Source: Daucus carota subsp. sativus (Eukaryota > Streptophyta > Magnoliopsida > Apiales > Apiaceae). From it: a stretch of 64,000 nt of DNA. The stretch is taken from positions 47,942,214 to 48,006,213 of the forward strand of contig NC_030381.2 of the NCBI RefSeq assembly GCF_001625215.2, read 5' to 3'. Positions 33,782 to 47,188 of the stretch are shown piece by piece (position 1 is the stretch's first letter; the number at the start of each line of letters is the position of its first letter). Position numbers and translations under genes: made by a program. The notes under the pieces are model-generated. The model saw only the letters and a list, made by a program, of their open reading frames with translations, was not told where the DNA came from and did not search any database.

Positions 33782-36700
33782 ATGGCTGCTTTATCCACTA
33801 CTTGGCTCTATCAAGGTCTAATTTCTTTCTTACTCTGCATATATCTTTATGTGTGTGTTTGTGCATTTACTTTTTTGTGATTGTTACATAATTTTGAATT
33901 GTTGTTAGTGTTAAAGATAACATATGATCGAATTAGGCCCTTGTAAAACCCGGGGTTTTAGGAGAATTGGTCGCTTAACAGTTGTGATTACTTGGTGCAG
34001 ATAGAGGGTTGGGAAGTATGGTCTCTACAGGACATGTTATGAGGGGCAAATTTCCTGTTCAACTTTTGCAGGTATTGTTTAACTACACACTCATGTATGA
34101 TGTTTTTATGATACAAGAAGATTGTTTCAGTGTCAAAGATACCCTTTTTGTTGGTATTTTCTTGATTTTTCGATGTTTTAGTTAAAATTGTAAGGGTAGA
34201 GGGGGATGGGGATTTGAAGCTATGCGTTATTGCAAATTGATGATTGTGTAAGGGTTTGTGCATACTTTCAGGGGAATGCTAGGAGATGTTGTAGCGGTTC
34301 GTTTCCTGTGAGGCAGTGTAAAGTTGGTGTCAATTATTTTCCGAAACGGTCGCCTTTACGTACTTGTATAAAGTGTCAAAAGGGTGATAAGGACGAGGAT
34401 GATGACGCTCTTGACCATGTGCTTGTTGACCAACCGCCATATCATAGTTATATGGACTCAACATCTGGTCAGATGGAACCAGCTTCTGGTGCTCGTGCAA
34501 GTATTCCAGGGAGAGATTATTGGCCTGAAGGCACTGCTGATCGAGTTAGGGCAGCGAATGCTCCTGCACCCACTGGGGAGTCAGCGGCACCTCCTTCATT
34601 TGGAAAAACTCCCGGTAGTCGGAGGAAAAAGAACAAGGCAGCTGTTGCCGCTTCTGAGACTTCAGAAATGAGTGATATTTTTGACGATGCTGTGGAAGCT
34701 GAACTAGTAAACGAGGGTTTGGAAGACTCCAAAGATCTTCCCTCTGAGTTCGTTGTTTATCAGACAGAACCTCAGGAAGAAGAGTTAACCGGCTATGCAC
34801 TGGACAAGAAACTTGGAGTCCCTCACCCCTTTATAGATCCAGAAGTGAAGAAGCCAATAGAGCAGCCACTTACAAGCGAAGAACTATGGTGGAATTGGAG
34901 AAAGCCGGAAAAGGAGCAGTGGTCCAGGTGGCAAAGGAGGCGCCCTGATGTTGAAACGGTTAGTGCTGAGTTTGAATTAATATATAATAATATCAGACTT
35001 GCAAAGGTTGATAGTCATTTGACTGCATTGGGTTGATTTTTGCACTTTCTCACTGATTACTGTTTACTGCATGACTGTTTCTTTTTTGCTGATTGAACAC
35101 CCATCCCCGACTCTGCCTTTAAGAAGCCTGAGGCTTGAACTCTTAGCCTCCAATAAAGGGGGTGGGCCGGTGGGGCCAATACTGCTAGAGCAGAGCTATT
35201 TAGTTGAATACTCTAGTTGGTTTGCAAAAATGATTCTGAACCTAGATGGTTGACTAGACATGTATATAATATGAACTTCTGTTAGACTCTGGATCAAGTG
35301 GATTCTGAGCTTTGGTTTAGCAAGAAATCATTTAGATCTATTTGTTTGTTACTATAATTAATCTTATACCCACAGGTATTTCTTAAAGCTATGGCAGAAA
35401 CTGGGCAAGTAAAGCTTTACGGGGACCATCCAACATTGACCGAGACCTCCCTTTACAGAGCTAGGCGGCATCTATACAAAGACGAAAGGTATAATTGCTT
35501 CTTAGTGTCGTAAAATTACTCCGAGCTTCAGGACATTGTAATTTTTTTTTATTGTTGCCTATTGTTTCATGCATCTGTTTGTAATTTTGTGTTGCTTAGG
35601 TTTGTTCCGTGTGTGACGAGTTTATAGCCAACTTGTAATTAAACTTCTGTAAGTAAGAACGTCACTGTAGCGAAAACAACTGTTTACATTAGAGGAATAG
35701 AGTGACGCTGACACAGAGCTCGTGACTCTGAAATCAATTTTAAAATTTTAATATGATATATCAGTCCCTATAATCTAGAGGGTTAGGTTACAATTTACAT
35801 CCATTATGTAGTTGTCCATTAGGAGTACTTCCCTTGAATTGGGGGTAATTTTTAAATCGAGGATCTTACTTCGTGCTAACACAATGTAAGATGGCTGAGT
35901 AACATGGATTGATGAATATTTATGGATATATTGGAGGCAATACATGTGTTTCATTTAATTCTCCTTGAAGTTAAGTTATACCCTCTTGATCCATATTTCG
36001 TCCAACATTAATTTCCCATACGCAATTTGTAGAGTACGTGGACTTTTCTTTAGGGGAGACATGGGAATTCCATTAAAAACCTGCACCTGAGCGCTCTGCT
36101 AATGATGTTTATTTTTTAAACATTATCGTCATCTCTATCTTTTAGCTTGTTTCCCCAACTTACCAGCCAAAAATAAGTACGTATATATATACATGTATGC
36201 ATATTTTTCGACTTGCATGTCAAAACTAAGTTCAGACAAACATGGTAGAATTTACTTCAAATTATACATTACTAGAATTTTATTAGCACTCTACAGGAAA
36301 GCTATATATTTAAGTTTATAGACACCACTCTGAAGGCATTTTACAACAAAGTAAGACTGTAAAACCAACTAAAACTTAATACATAATTATAAGCATCATA
36401 ATGCATGTCAAAATGCATACAAAATATATAGTTGTTCAAGATTTATCTAAGAATATGAACCTGATAAACAATGAAGTATTGTCGCTGGATATGTTAATCC
36501 CAGAGACTGCATAAACAGTTTTATGAAAAAATTTAATGTCCCCAAGTATAAAAACTTGGGAAACAGTTATTTTGTTGCTGAATATGCCATACAGTCTAAT
36601 CTTTCCATAGACCACATTTAAATTGTCTGTGTCACTATGAAAGCTGTGGACTGTAATGCTTAAAAGAACAGTTCACTGAAAAGGCAATAGCTCCGAGCCT

Positions 36701-39700
36701 CTGTCTGCCTTCTACCATCTTTTTAACGTACTTTTCAGGTTTCAAGCTTTGCCTAGTTCAGAGGAGACATTTTTAAAATAAATGCTGTTTTTTCAAGGTT
36801 GCAGGCTGAGAGTGAAAGACTGAAAGAAGTTGGTCCATTAGCTTACTATTCTGAATGGGTTAAAGCATGGAAGAGAGACACTTCACGTGAAGCAGTTCAG
36901 AAACATTTTGAAGACACTGGTGAAGATGAGAATACCCAACTCATTGAAATGTTCACATATCAAACTGATAGAGAATACCGTATTATGATGGGAACTGATA
37001 CCCGTATCCGTAGGGATCCTTTGGCAATGCGAATGCGCGAGGATCAGATCAAAGAAAGTATGTACTATAAAGCCCTTAAATCTTTTGAATTTCCATGCAA
37101 GCTATATTCATCCCACTTTAAAAATTTAAGTGGACAACTATTCTGAAACAAATTTTTATTCTCAAAAGTCGGAGGGTGTATTTAATATGTTAAATTAAAT
37201 ATAGTATCTGACCTTGCTGTTGTGGTGCTGGTTTTTATTCAATTATAAATATCTTTTCTCAAACAAAATCGTCATTGATATAAGTATACAACCTTTTTCC
37301 TACATTTGGGACCTTTTGAGACCCTGCTTTTATGCATTTGCCTATGCTTTTGGTTTGTGAATACACATATGCCTTGATATGTTCCAATTGTTCACTGCCT
37401 GCCTGTATATGCATTGCCACGATTTTAATTTATACTTCAATATTTTAGTGTACACCAGATGTAATCATGTCCAATTTGCACTAAATGGCTCTGCCTTTAT
37501 ATTATTATCATCATATTTTTTGTGCCATGTTGAAAGTTGGTAGCATTGTTGACTTGGTTTACTGCATCGTGTACATCGTTGATGTGTCCATTGACCTATG
37601 CAGTATGGGGTGGAGATCCAGTTTACCCAACAATTAATTACATCCAAGACCCGGACGAAGTGATTGATTTCAGAGGTCCAGATTTCCATGAGCCTACGCC
37701 CAATATGCTGTCTTATCTTAAAGAGGTTACTGTTAACGAGTCGTATTTCCACTTTTAGTCATTAGTCGATATCACTCAGTTGACATAATGTTTATTTTTT
37801 AATTGTTATGGTTGATCGTAATTACAAGGAAGTAGAAAAGCACTGATTGCACTGGGCATGGCATTGGCTATCACTTGGTAGTCATGAATATGTAATTTAG
37901 AAATTCCTGTCAATCATACCTTGTTGTCCTAGACCCACCAAACCCAATTTATATATGCTTTCTTTAAGCAGGTGTTTGACAATATATAGTGTATCACCAA
38001 TTAAAAAATTATGCATGATAGACATCCGAAATCCTTTCAAGTGGGGAAGAACATTGGTCTGATGTAGTGTAGACATACTCTGTAAAAGCTCTATGTTTCT
38101 GTACTATACTTTTATTTATACAAGCAGCTAGCCAGCCTCCCCTATGATTCCACTAGCGTACTTGCCTTCGTAAAACAAGGTTCATTATGGTGGGATAAGA
38201 TAAGTCAGTTAGGTTGCAGCTTGAAATTGCTGTAAGGTTCTTTTGCTGTAATTGGCACTTAATAAACTAATCATGTGTCTTGGTACTCTTGCAATATATG
38301 TATTCTCTTTAATCAACATGTAGCCATGTACATAATAGCATATCAATGACATGAATGTTCCCCAAAAGGTAGTAAGTATAGTATGATGTCAGCTACTACA
38401 GCGTTTGAAAAGTGGTTCTTGTTCAAAAGCTGATACAAAAATATTATTCTCTAACTGTTTACTGTGTATAAAATATTGTGTGCCTTTTAGTGACAAACTA
38501 CTAAAGTGTATTGTATAAATACTTGAAGACTTGGATCATGAGTCATAACTACTAATTCTCTGCAACATTATGTTGATCAGCGTGGCAAAATCATTTCAAG
38601 GGAGGAGCTTGACAACATCCTTGCTCAAGAGAAAACTGAGCAAATAGAGGTATTTAACCATTTGATAGAGTAGCTTTGTCTTTCTACCATGATAGTTTTA
38701 CATCTTTTTTATTTGTTAACTAAATAGTTATCATTTAGAAATTTCCCCTATCTGAGATTTATCAGGTAATATTTTTTTTTAAGGGTTTGGTCAAGTGATT
38801 ATATATCACTGAGATGATAAACTCATACTCAATAATTACCAGTCACTGCCCATCAAAAACTGGTAGTTAACATTTGACAGTAATATGGACACATGGTGCA
38901 CATCTAAATTTTCAATTCTACTCCAAAATAATTGGTTGCAGCAAACATTTACTGCAGTTTTATAGTCGTCGCTGTATTTTTTAAATGTTATCTGGACTGC
39001 CTGTTTAAGCTATGATTTTTTGTTCAAAGAGCCATGTATCAGATCAGGTTGATTATAGCCGATTCGTAGTAAACAAGAATATCTTTAGTTAAATCCATAA
39101 AGCAGAAAGCAGGTTCATAGCTTGACCTTGACCTCAGCTGTAATCATGAGTAGTAGTAGGATGAGATAGCATTTCGCTTGATGCCATTGACTAATTATTG
39201 AATCATAAACCACCTTGGCAAAAATATTTTTGGCTAATCAAGTCAAAAGAAGCTCTCTTTACTTCCAAGTTTATTAGCTCTTTTTTATACCCCTTTTTTT
39301 GTTGACTAGTAAGGTTTTTTGTTCGGCTAGAAACTTTTAACGTTACTTTTATTTGCTTATAAATCCACCAGGAAGCTTAGAATCTTAGATGAACAAGATC
39401 ATTAGTTAAAATATGCATCAAAGCTTCTAATTTTGTAGCTAGAAGATCTTAATGTTCTTAAAATGTTACTTGCCCTTTTACCTTTTATCTCTGATTTCTT
39501 GTGCAACAGACAACAGATATTGATGAAGCTATGGCACAAGCAGTTGATATCGGGGAAAATGACGTAAGCTTCCTAGTTTATCAGTCATGGAATTTGTCTT
39601 GCATTATTTTCATTCATTATCCTCCTTTCTACGAACTTAGTATTCACGGCGCAAATCTTGAATCAGTTAGTTTCCGATGCTTTGGTAACACTTTTGGTTT

Positions 39701-40358
39701 TCCTAAAATAGGATGAAGGAGAAGGCAGTGACGCTGAGAGTAGTGAAGAGGGCGAGAAAATTACACGCAATTGGAGTGTCCTAAAAAGCACTCCTGAACT
39801 TCGTAAGACAAAGGTAATCCACTTTCTATTTTGCTGTAGTTTGTTCAGGCTTCTCTACTTATATGCTCATATGTGTCTTAATGTTGGGGTGGATGATTAT
39901 TTGATATATGACCGAACCTTTTTGGCTTAAAGATGCTGTCAAAACATATTTATATGGCTTAACTTAAGTATCTTCCACACTGTCTTGAGGAAAACAAATC
40001 TACCACTCAAAAGACTGAATTCATGTGCTCTAGTTAACTATCAGAGTGTTCAAATGTAGTTGTCATGTCAACAGCCAATAGTTTGTTTTGCTTCGTAAAC
40101 ATACGATTGTCATGAGCACACTTTGAATTTCATGATTCCAGGAGAAGGCAAAAAGAGAACTAAATCATTCTTCATGTTCACAATCAATTCTGTCTAACAT
40201 GCTTGTTTCCTAACATGTTTCATTACATATGTAGAAACTATATTGTGTTCTTTTACTTGCAGGAAAAACCGAAGAAGAATGGCATGTCTCTTGACGAAGC
40301 TATAGATGATTCGGAGAACATAACTGACTTTATTTTGGATTTTGACGAGGATGAGTAA
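33782..40358 (+). CDS. HMR: HEMERA / pTAC12 plastid transcription and phytochrome signalling protein, 10 exons
   Basis: Exons: 33782–33815, 34001–34071, 34272–34958, 35376–35488, 36798–37057, 37604–37725, 38581–38649, 39510–39563, 39712–39813 and 40263–40358. They join in frame to 535 aa, near the 527 aa I recall for Arabidopsis. HMR is a core subunit (PAP5) of the plastid-encoded RNA polymerase and also acts in the nucleus with phytochromes and PIFs. The N-terminus is a likely transit peptide. HPYHSYMDSTSG-like and ASIPGRDYWPEG blocks follow, then the basic GSRRKKNK cluster, WWNWRKPEKEQWSRWQRRRP, and FRGPDFHEPTPNMLSYLKE. The last residues NITDFILDFDEDE match the acidic activation motif described for HMR. 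The small first exon (11 codons plus one base) was picked by the MAALSTTWLYQG match. Confidence 0.94.
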
Positions 40359-42746
40359 TGTCTATCAGATGCTAAAATACTGAGGTAAGTTAATGAGATT
40401 TAGTTAAGGGGAATCAGACAGAGCACATTCATTTACATTTCATGGAGTATACTTGAAAGACAACAGCTGAGATATTAGGGCAATCATAATAGATTTAAGA
40501 GTAACTGATTTTATATGTAAGTCCAGTTTGGTGACTTCTAAAAATAAAGATTTTGAAGGAATTGTGAAGATTGTAATTTTGGGAAAGTGCCTGGTCTTTA
40601 AAACCTGTTAAGTCCCTCCAAAATATTCAATTTTTAAACCAAGTCCTGTATAATCTTTCGTTTGTTGCTGGATTAATAGGTTATCTAAAATCCACACCCC
40701 CAGAAGAGCTCACACAAGTGAAATATAATTAGGAGAGATTAGTTTGCTAGTGCATGTTTTCATTCCAATATGCGCTTTGTAACTGCTCAATTATACTTGT
40801 ATGGGTTTTGTCAATGATTTGATGACCTAATTAAACAGTCAATTTTTATGTAACACAAGATAATGAATAATGAATTTCCACCAAAAGTGAATTTGGATTA
40901 AATTCTTTCAGATACATTACCATTAGTTAATAGTAGTAAATAGTATTGATGCAGGACAACAATTATATAAAAAAGAAAAAAAGAATTGTTGTTGAAAGAT
41001 TGGCTTGGGTGACTTACTCGCACAAGAACCACTACCCAGGGGTTTCCCTGCGGAAGAATCCAGAAAAGTCTTTGTATAGCAATCCTCAATAATTAAATGT
41101 CTCAATTTCGATAATTAATCAAAGCCTGCAAATAATAAGAACATCTGCTTATATAGGATTCAAACCCCGTCTTGGATGATAAAAAAATAGACCTGATAGT
41201 TATCTAGATTTCTAGTGTATAACTATTATTACTATATATCTAATATAGGATATTCCCAGTAATCTTCTTTTTATCTAATTAAACTTCAGGATGAATCTCC
41301 AACTAATTAGCAAAAATTACAACATCGCTAAATTTCTTCCTGAGCATTGAGCAGCAGATGCTTGAGAGTTTCGAAAACAGCTTTCTATTAGTAGAACGTT
41401 TGATACTCAGATCCTTAATATAACTGTGATGCTAAGCTTCAATCGTCTTTTCTTCTTTGTTTCAATCTTGTTTTAGATTCAATATCTGTAAGAGGGATGT
41501 CATACGTTACCCAGTTGTCCTTTCCATGGTGCTATGATGTTATAAATTAATATAATTGAAGTCCTTTATTATAGCTGCATCAATTCACCTAAACTACAGA
41601 ACAACAGAATCACACTTTGATATACCACTTTTGCAGCTGAATAAACTTAGGCCCTCTAAATAAAAAACAAATCAAAATTTAAAATAATGTTTGTTGCTAT
41701 GAGATCTCCCATTCAGTGTGAATGATTGAATCAGGGGCGGGCAGAATCGAGAAGATGATGCCCATCCATAGTTTTGGCTATTGATTCAGTTTTAAACAGA
41801 TAGATGAACAATAGTTGTCACTGGACTGAGCATATAACACTTGTAATTTTGTAGCTGGGTATATTGATTTGTGGTGTTATGCTTCTGAAGAGCTGTCCTT
41901 ACTCGACATAAAAGTTTACAACATTACAGCCAAGGCCCTATAGGAAGCTCAACAATCAGGAATGATGAACCAATTAGACTCTTTTCAGTAAAGATCTAAA
42001 TTAAGATGCAGACTTTTTAGGCACAAGTTTCAAAATAATATTCAATGCCTTGGGACAGCTTCAATTAACAAGGTGTTGAACAGCAAAAAATTTCATGATC
42101 ATATGAGTCTGTCCATTAGCTTCATACTTGCCATACCAATTATTAACTCATTGCTAATTTTGTAGGCCTTGCTAAGATTGCAGGATGAAGATTACGTATT
42201 AATTCTAACTGCAATATTCTCTGGGCTTCCCGCTGGAAACTTCATCTTGTGCAAAGAGTTCTCTTTGTTAACAAGATGGCAAGAATATGGAGGCTTTGTC
42301 CATGGGTCGGAAGGAATGAGCTGTAGCTACTAATGAAATTCAAGGTCATCAGCTGAAACATTTGGCATCTCAGAATTCTGAACTCGAAGAATTGAAGCTC
42401 TCCGTGTTCTAGCTAAATCCATGATGGTCTTTGAAGTAAAATATTCTTTTCGAGGACATCATTGCAAGATCTTTCTTTTGTACAAGATGCTTACTTTTAC
42501 AGAAAGATCGAATTAGAATGATTGTTTAGACCAAATTATTTTTTTGATGATGGCAGAGAGCTGTACTTTGAGAGAACTAGAAGTTAAATTGTGTAGGCCT
42601 TGTTTATGTTCATCCCTTTATAATTGTTTAAGCAAAAGTATGAGTGCAGGAAAAAAAACACATAGCCCCAATATGATTATATTATATTAAAGAAATTAAT
42701 AATGAAGGCAAAGCATGAAGAATCTAAGAATCGCCATAAATAAATA
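40359..42746. other. HMR 3' flank and unassigned spacer
   Basis: The start of this stretch should be the HMR 3' UTR. No further gene is supported. A GC-richer patch at about 41000–41080 (CCCAGGGGTTTCCCTGCGG) and a patch at 42180–42420 stand out from the AT-rich background, but neither keeps a convincing reading frame. Confidence 0.5.
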
Positions 42747-43058
42747 CTCCCTCCGTCCCGGTGATTTATATACAAATGGTTTGGACACGGAGACCAAGAA
42801 AAAGTGTAAAAAGTGAGTAAAGTTAGAGAAAAAATGGGTGAAGTGGTGGGATCCATTTATATTTAATGATAGATATGAGATAGTGGAAGAAAGTAGTGGG
42901 TGTAATAGTGTTTATATTATTATAGAATGAAGATAGTGGAAGAAAGTAGTAGGTGTAATAGTGTTTTATATTATTAAAAGTTACTATTTTTGGAATGTAT
43001 AGAAATGATGGGACGACCCAAAAAGGAAACTGTATAGAATTGACTGGGACGGAGGGAG
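42747..43058 (+). mobile_element. Stowaway-like MITE, family A
   Basis: CTCCCTCCGTCCCGGTGA and TTGACTGGGACGGAGGGAG are inverted ends flanked by TA. The interior shares GGACACGGAGACCAAG and AGTAAAGTTAGA with 26039–26656. It has an internal direct duplication of about 44 bases (near 42888 and 42932, each with GATAGTGGAAGAAAGTAGT). Confidence 0.92.
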
Positions 43059-43784
43059 TAATGTGGTACGATAATGTTTACTGCTGATATGACTATCTCA
43101 CTGTGCTGCTTTAGTTGCGTGATTTCTTTATCCTAGGTAGCAGGACCGGATCGAATCTCAAGTGCTTTTGCTTTGAATGCTAAATGCTCGATCTTGTACT
43201 CTTGTTAATATTTTATTACCGAAAAACAAAATTGTGCCGGAAGAATGAGTGACGAACTCTTGACTACTTCCCCCGGGGGAGTCCGGTCAGGTTGTTTACT
43301 AAGGTATTTTGAATTTCTTATAAAATATAGTTACGTTTTTAAATAAAAATTTATATGTCAAATTTTTGTTCAAGAAAAATAGATTTTGAACAAATATTTT
43401 AAAATTATACTTTATCGGAGTTTACCTGCCGGGGACACAGGGAGTATATGATGAAATATATTCTTTCCATATCAAAATCTCCATCTTAAATAATAGTCTT
43501 GTGTTGATTTGATTTAGTAGAAATGAATAAATTTTGATCAATAATTATATATGTTATATACTTAAGAAAAATATAGATCATATTGTTAAAAAATATATTC
43601 GATCTAATTTAATATGTATTTTTCAGATTTTCTAAAATTATAAAAAATAACTTTTGGTTTACAGTCAGAAATTAATCAATCTGATTGTTGAAAAATATAT
43701 AAAAACAACTTTTTATTTATAGTTATAAATGAATAACTTTTTTATTTATTCTTTTGAGATGAAGGGAACATATGAGTAGACCTA

Positions 43785-44049
43785 GGGATGTTTGGGTAAA
43801 TTTAGAAAAAGTGGTTTTAAAGAAGTGGAATATAAGTGAGAAGTGAATTAGAACTTATAAATGATTAAACTGGAAACAAAAGATAGCAATGATTAAACTG
43901 TTTGGGAAAGGAGTAATAGTCCTGAAACAAAAGATACCATTCTCAGTTTTTTATAAGTGATTTTAGTTTTTTACACAAATGGGTGGAAAAAAATTGAAGC
44001 CAACTTTTCAGGAAAAAGAAGTGCTTATACCTCTCTGCCAAACGGGCAC
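43785..44049. mobile_element. MITE-like element with GGGATGTTTGGG termini
   Basis: Left end GGGATGTTTGGGTAAATTTA and right end TACCTCTCTGCCAAACGGGC are imperfect inverted repeats. The interior has ATAAGTG/CACTTATA words as in the elements at 9691 and 23292. Ends are approximate. Confidence 0.5.
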
Positions 44050-44646
44050 ATAATTGGGACACAAGTCACATAAAATGTGTATCATTGTAATTTCTTTCTG
44101 ACAAAGATAAATCAACTCAGAAAACCCCGGATTGAAAGCCACAGAAGGGTCTCTTATAATGAAAAGCGAAAATCGTCCGTCGAACTGAAATTGCTGGAAG
44201 TCTGGAACGAACAAAAAAATTTAGCGGGGCAATAATGTAATTTAAATGCAGCAATTATGAACCCGAATGTGAGCAAATAGCACTTTGGCATCTTTAGATT
44301 GGAAGAGAGATATTTTTTGGAATTAGTGGAATCCAGATCCTAACAATTGTAAGTTGGTAAAATCTCATTATCAAAATGCAAGAAAGGCAAAGGGTCCATC
44401 GCCATCTTTCCTCATCTTATCTACCATAATTTATTGCTCGCTTGCCCCTACACTATCTAACTCATTCCTTTGTCAAGATCTTTGAACTTCATCATCCTGT
44501 CGATATACTTACTCTGTTTTGAAATATAGTTCGCTTGGTATTTTAATATAAATTTTTAATTTTTTGATTGTACAATCAAATTATTATTTTTAAAAAAATG
44601 TAAATCATATTTTTTTTATAAAAAAATGAAAATTTTATAACTATTA
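44050..44646. other. Unassigned spacer
   Basis: AT-rich with no gene or complete repeat that I can support. A CTTACTCTGTTTTGAAATAT stretch near 44509 resembles a decayed Stowaway end. Confidence 0.45.
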
Positions 44647-44950
44647 CTCCCTCCGTCCCTATTTATCTGTCCACTTTGGAAGTAAAAATTTGTCCCTATT
44701 TATCTGTCCATTTATACTTTCAAAACTAATTTAATGATAGTTTTTCAAATATATCTCCATAATTTCAATTTTCAAGGCCTGACTTATTTAAAACTTGGTT
44801 GAATTCATGTTTTCAAGACATAAAGTAGGGGTATTCCACCATTTTCAAGATATTAATTAGAGGTATTTAATGAAAAAGTTTATACAATCAAGTATTCCTT
44901 GGTATGTGTTTTTTTTTCCAAAATGGACAGATAAAAAGGGACGGAGGGAG
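44647..44950 (+). mobile_element. Stowaway-like MITE, family C
   Basis: CTCCCTCCGTCCCTATTTAT and AAAAAGGGACGGAGGGAG are inverted ends flanked by TA at 44645–44646 and 44951–44952. Inside, ATCTGTCCACTTTGG pairs with CCAAAATGGACAGAT. The phrase TTTATCTGTCCA occurs twice near the left end. Length 304 bases. Confidence 0.92.
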
Positions 44951-44952
44951 TA

Positions 44953-47188
44953 TTTTCAATTATGCGTTCAAAATATTTAAAAATACGTATAAAAAAATCA
45001 GATGACCTATGTTCCAAATTTATGGGATACACCCCTTTTTTTCATTATAAAATTATAAGATGCCTATAAACCAAACCCTACCCCTCCATTTGCACCTCAC
45101 TTGACGTGTTTTCAACATGGTCCCCGAGTTTAGGCATAGATTCTCACCCCCTCCTCTAAATTCTAATCCATCATTTATTGATCAAATCTTAAGCCAACTG
45201 TTAGATTTTAGAATCTTTACTAATCAATCATCTTAAGCATTTTATGTCAAATAAACTCATTCTTTTTATACTGCAAATCAAGAAACCAATATTCCCCTTG
45301 ACCACCTGTTAAATCATAAAGATCAGATATTTGCTTAATTATGTGTGATTAACGTGTAATTATGTGTGTGTCAAAAACTCCTACATGATTAAGGTGGTCT
45401 CATATTAGCAAACAAAGTAATTAGAAACTAATGAAGCTAGAAGAAATAAGATTATATGCTGTCACCCAAAACATGATCAAGAAAAGAAAACAAAAGGGCT
45501 TGTTTGCTTGCTTTCTTGCCTTACTTTGCCCCCCTTCACAAATCTTCAAGAAAAGGACACAATAATATTATAAAGCTAAAACCTTGGTCAAACCCTATTC
45601 ACTTTGACTTTCTCTATATATCACTAAACATGATTGCCTAGTATCCCTTTCATCCTTTTTCTAGCGTTGATCGTAAGTTTATCAAAACACTAAACATTGA
45701 TTAACAAACATGGGTTCCACTTAAAACATATATTAAGCTTGCCTCCAAAAATTAGCCTCACAATTTATTCGTTAACTTTGTCGATACCTTAACTTTATTA
45801 TATGTGACAAATCTTGGATTCGCCCTTTGGGTATTATATTAATTGGGTTTTGGTTGATAATTGATTGCATTATTGAAAGGCGATCCGAATCTTAGTGTAT
45901 CTGAGCCTTGAATCCATGCCCAAAATTATTTCTTAATTACTTGTGCTTGAATACCAAATTATGCATTCTTTAGTGATTACAACTTAAGAAAGCCATGTTC
46001 GTGTGCAAGGAATACCGGTAGCATAATTAAAAAATGTATGGTACGTGAAATGTCGTGACAGTGATATCCTTGCTAGCAAAAAAATTATCCTTTTGAAAAG
46101 ATAATCAAATAAAATAATTCGGAATGAAATTTTGGTTTTAATAATAAATTGATTAGAGAATAAATTTAAAGAGTTTTTGCCCCATAAGTAAATATCGAAC
46201 GGAACATATGTTTATGAGAGAAGGTCCTAAAATTTTTTATTTTTAGACGAATAGATCTTAATGTCAACTTTTATAAAAACGACTCCAACTATTATTTTAA
46301 AACGCAATTTCAAGTTGTGTTTTCAACTGAAACACGACTTTAAGTTGCGAGTTCAGCTGAAATCACAATTTAAAATTATGTCTTTGTCCGACATTATAAA
46401 TGACATGAAATTGCGGTTTAAAATAACATAAATATCCGATATAATATAAAAGTGTAGCAATCTTAGGAATATTGAAACATGTTTCAAAAATAAGTTTAAA
46501 AGACACATGACATATCCATTATATACCAACAGAACTGATAATGAATTGATAATTTACTTTTAAAATGTTTTGAAATTAATTTTAAGTATTCCGGCAAAAA
46601 TAACGTTTATATGGTGTTCGAATGCTGGTATAAACGTGAATATAGATATTCGTAACTCCTTCTATCAAAAGATTCCTAGCAAAATAACTCAGAATATACT
46701 TCGTACACACATGAAGCGACGATGGTTGTGCGGAGCGACGGAGCGGATATGTGTTTTCAGCTCAAGATGTAATTTTGATTCATGTTTTAAATTGAAAATG
46801 CAACATTAAATCGTGTTTTATTTAGAAAAATCAAAACACAACTTCAAGTCAGTGTTTTGAAATGATAGTTGGGATCATATTTCAGAAAATAACATTAATA
46901 CCTTTTCTCCACTTGTTCTCTTTGTACCTGCTAATGGAATTATGAAACCATGAATCATGATAAAAGAATATTTTCAATTTTAAGTGACTAATTATATAAT
47001 GTTTCAAATTATAATTACAAAAATTACAATATAAATCATCACTCTAAGATAATCTAATAATTAATCATTTATCGTTTATTTTTAATAATTAAATATGTAC
47101 TTTTCACAAACTATTCCTCTTTTATAATGATTTCCTTACTAATAAATTTTGATTTTCATATAATAATAACAATAATAGAAAACAACTA
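44953..47188. other. Gene-free AT-rich spacer
   Basis: No gene could be supported in this stretch. The short open frame at 46570–46809 looks like chance. The main structure is a probable inverted-repeat element at 46252–46906. Confidence 0.55.
46252..46906. mobile_element. Probable inverted-repeat element
   Basis: The left arm (…ATCTTAATGTCAACTTTTAT…CCAACTATTATTTTAAAAC…AAGTTGTGTTTT) and the right arm read in reverse complement (GTATTAATGTTATTTTC…CCCAACTATCATTTCAAAAC…AAGTTGTGTTTT) run in the same order, so arms of about 90 bases face each other. Words like CACGACTTTAAGTTG repeat inside. The target duplication is unclear, so the class is open. Confidence 0.5.

Noticed and set aside
34517..34800. 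Antisense open frames across HMR exon 3
   Set aside because: They are mirror frames of a strongly conserved coding exon on the plus strand.
35095..35215. tRNA-like or SINE-like patch in an HMR intron (GAGTTCAAGCCTCAGGC in reverse complement)
   Set aside because: A B-box-like word is present, but I could not find a matching A box, a cloverleaf or flanking duplications.
40900..41105. GC-richer patch with minus-strand open frames downstream of HMR
   Set aside because: Two frames overlap without a start context or family match; it is more likely a repeat fragment.
42180..42420. Possible decayed gene fragment
   Set aside because: Base composition looks coding-like in parts, but all frames break quickly and no family could be named.
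43262..43446. Possible Stowaway element between ACTTCCCCCGGGGGAGT and GGGGACACAGGGAGTA
   Set aside because: The right end resembles the family but the left end does not pair well and the TA flanks are doubtful.
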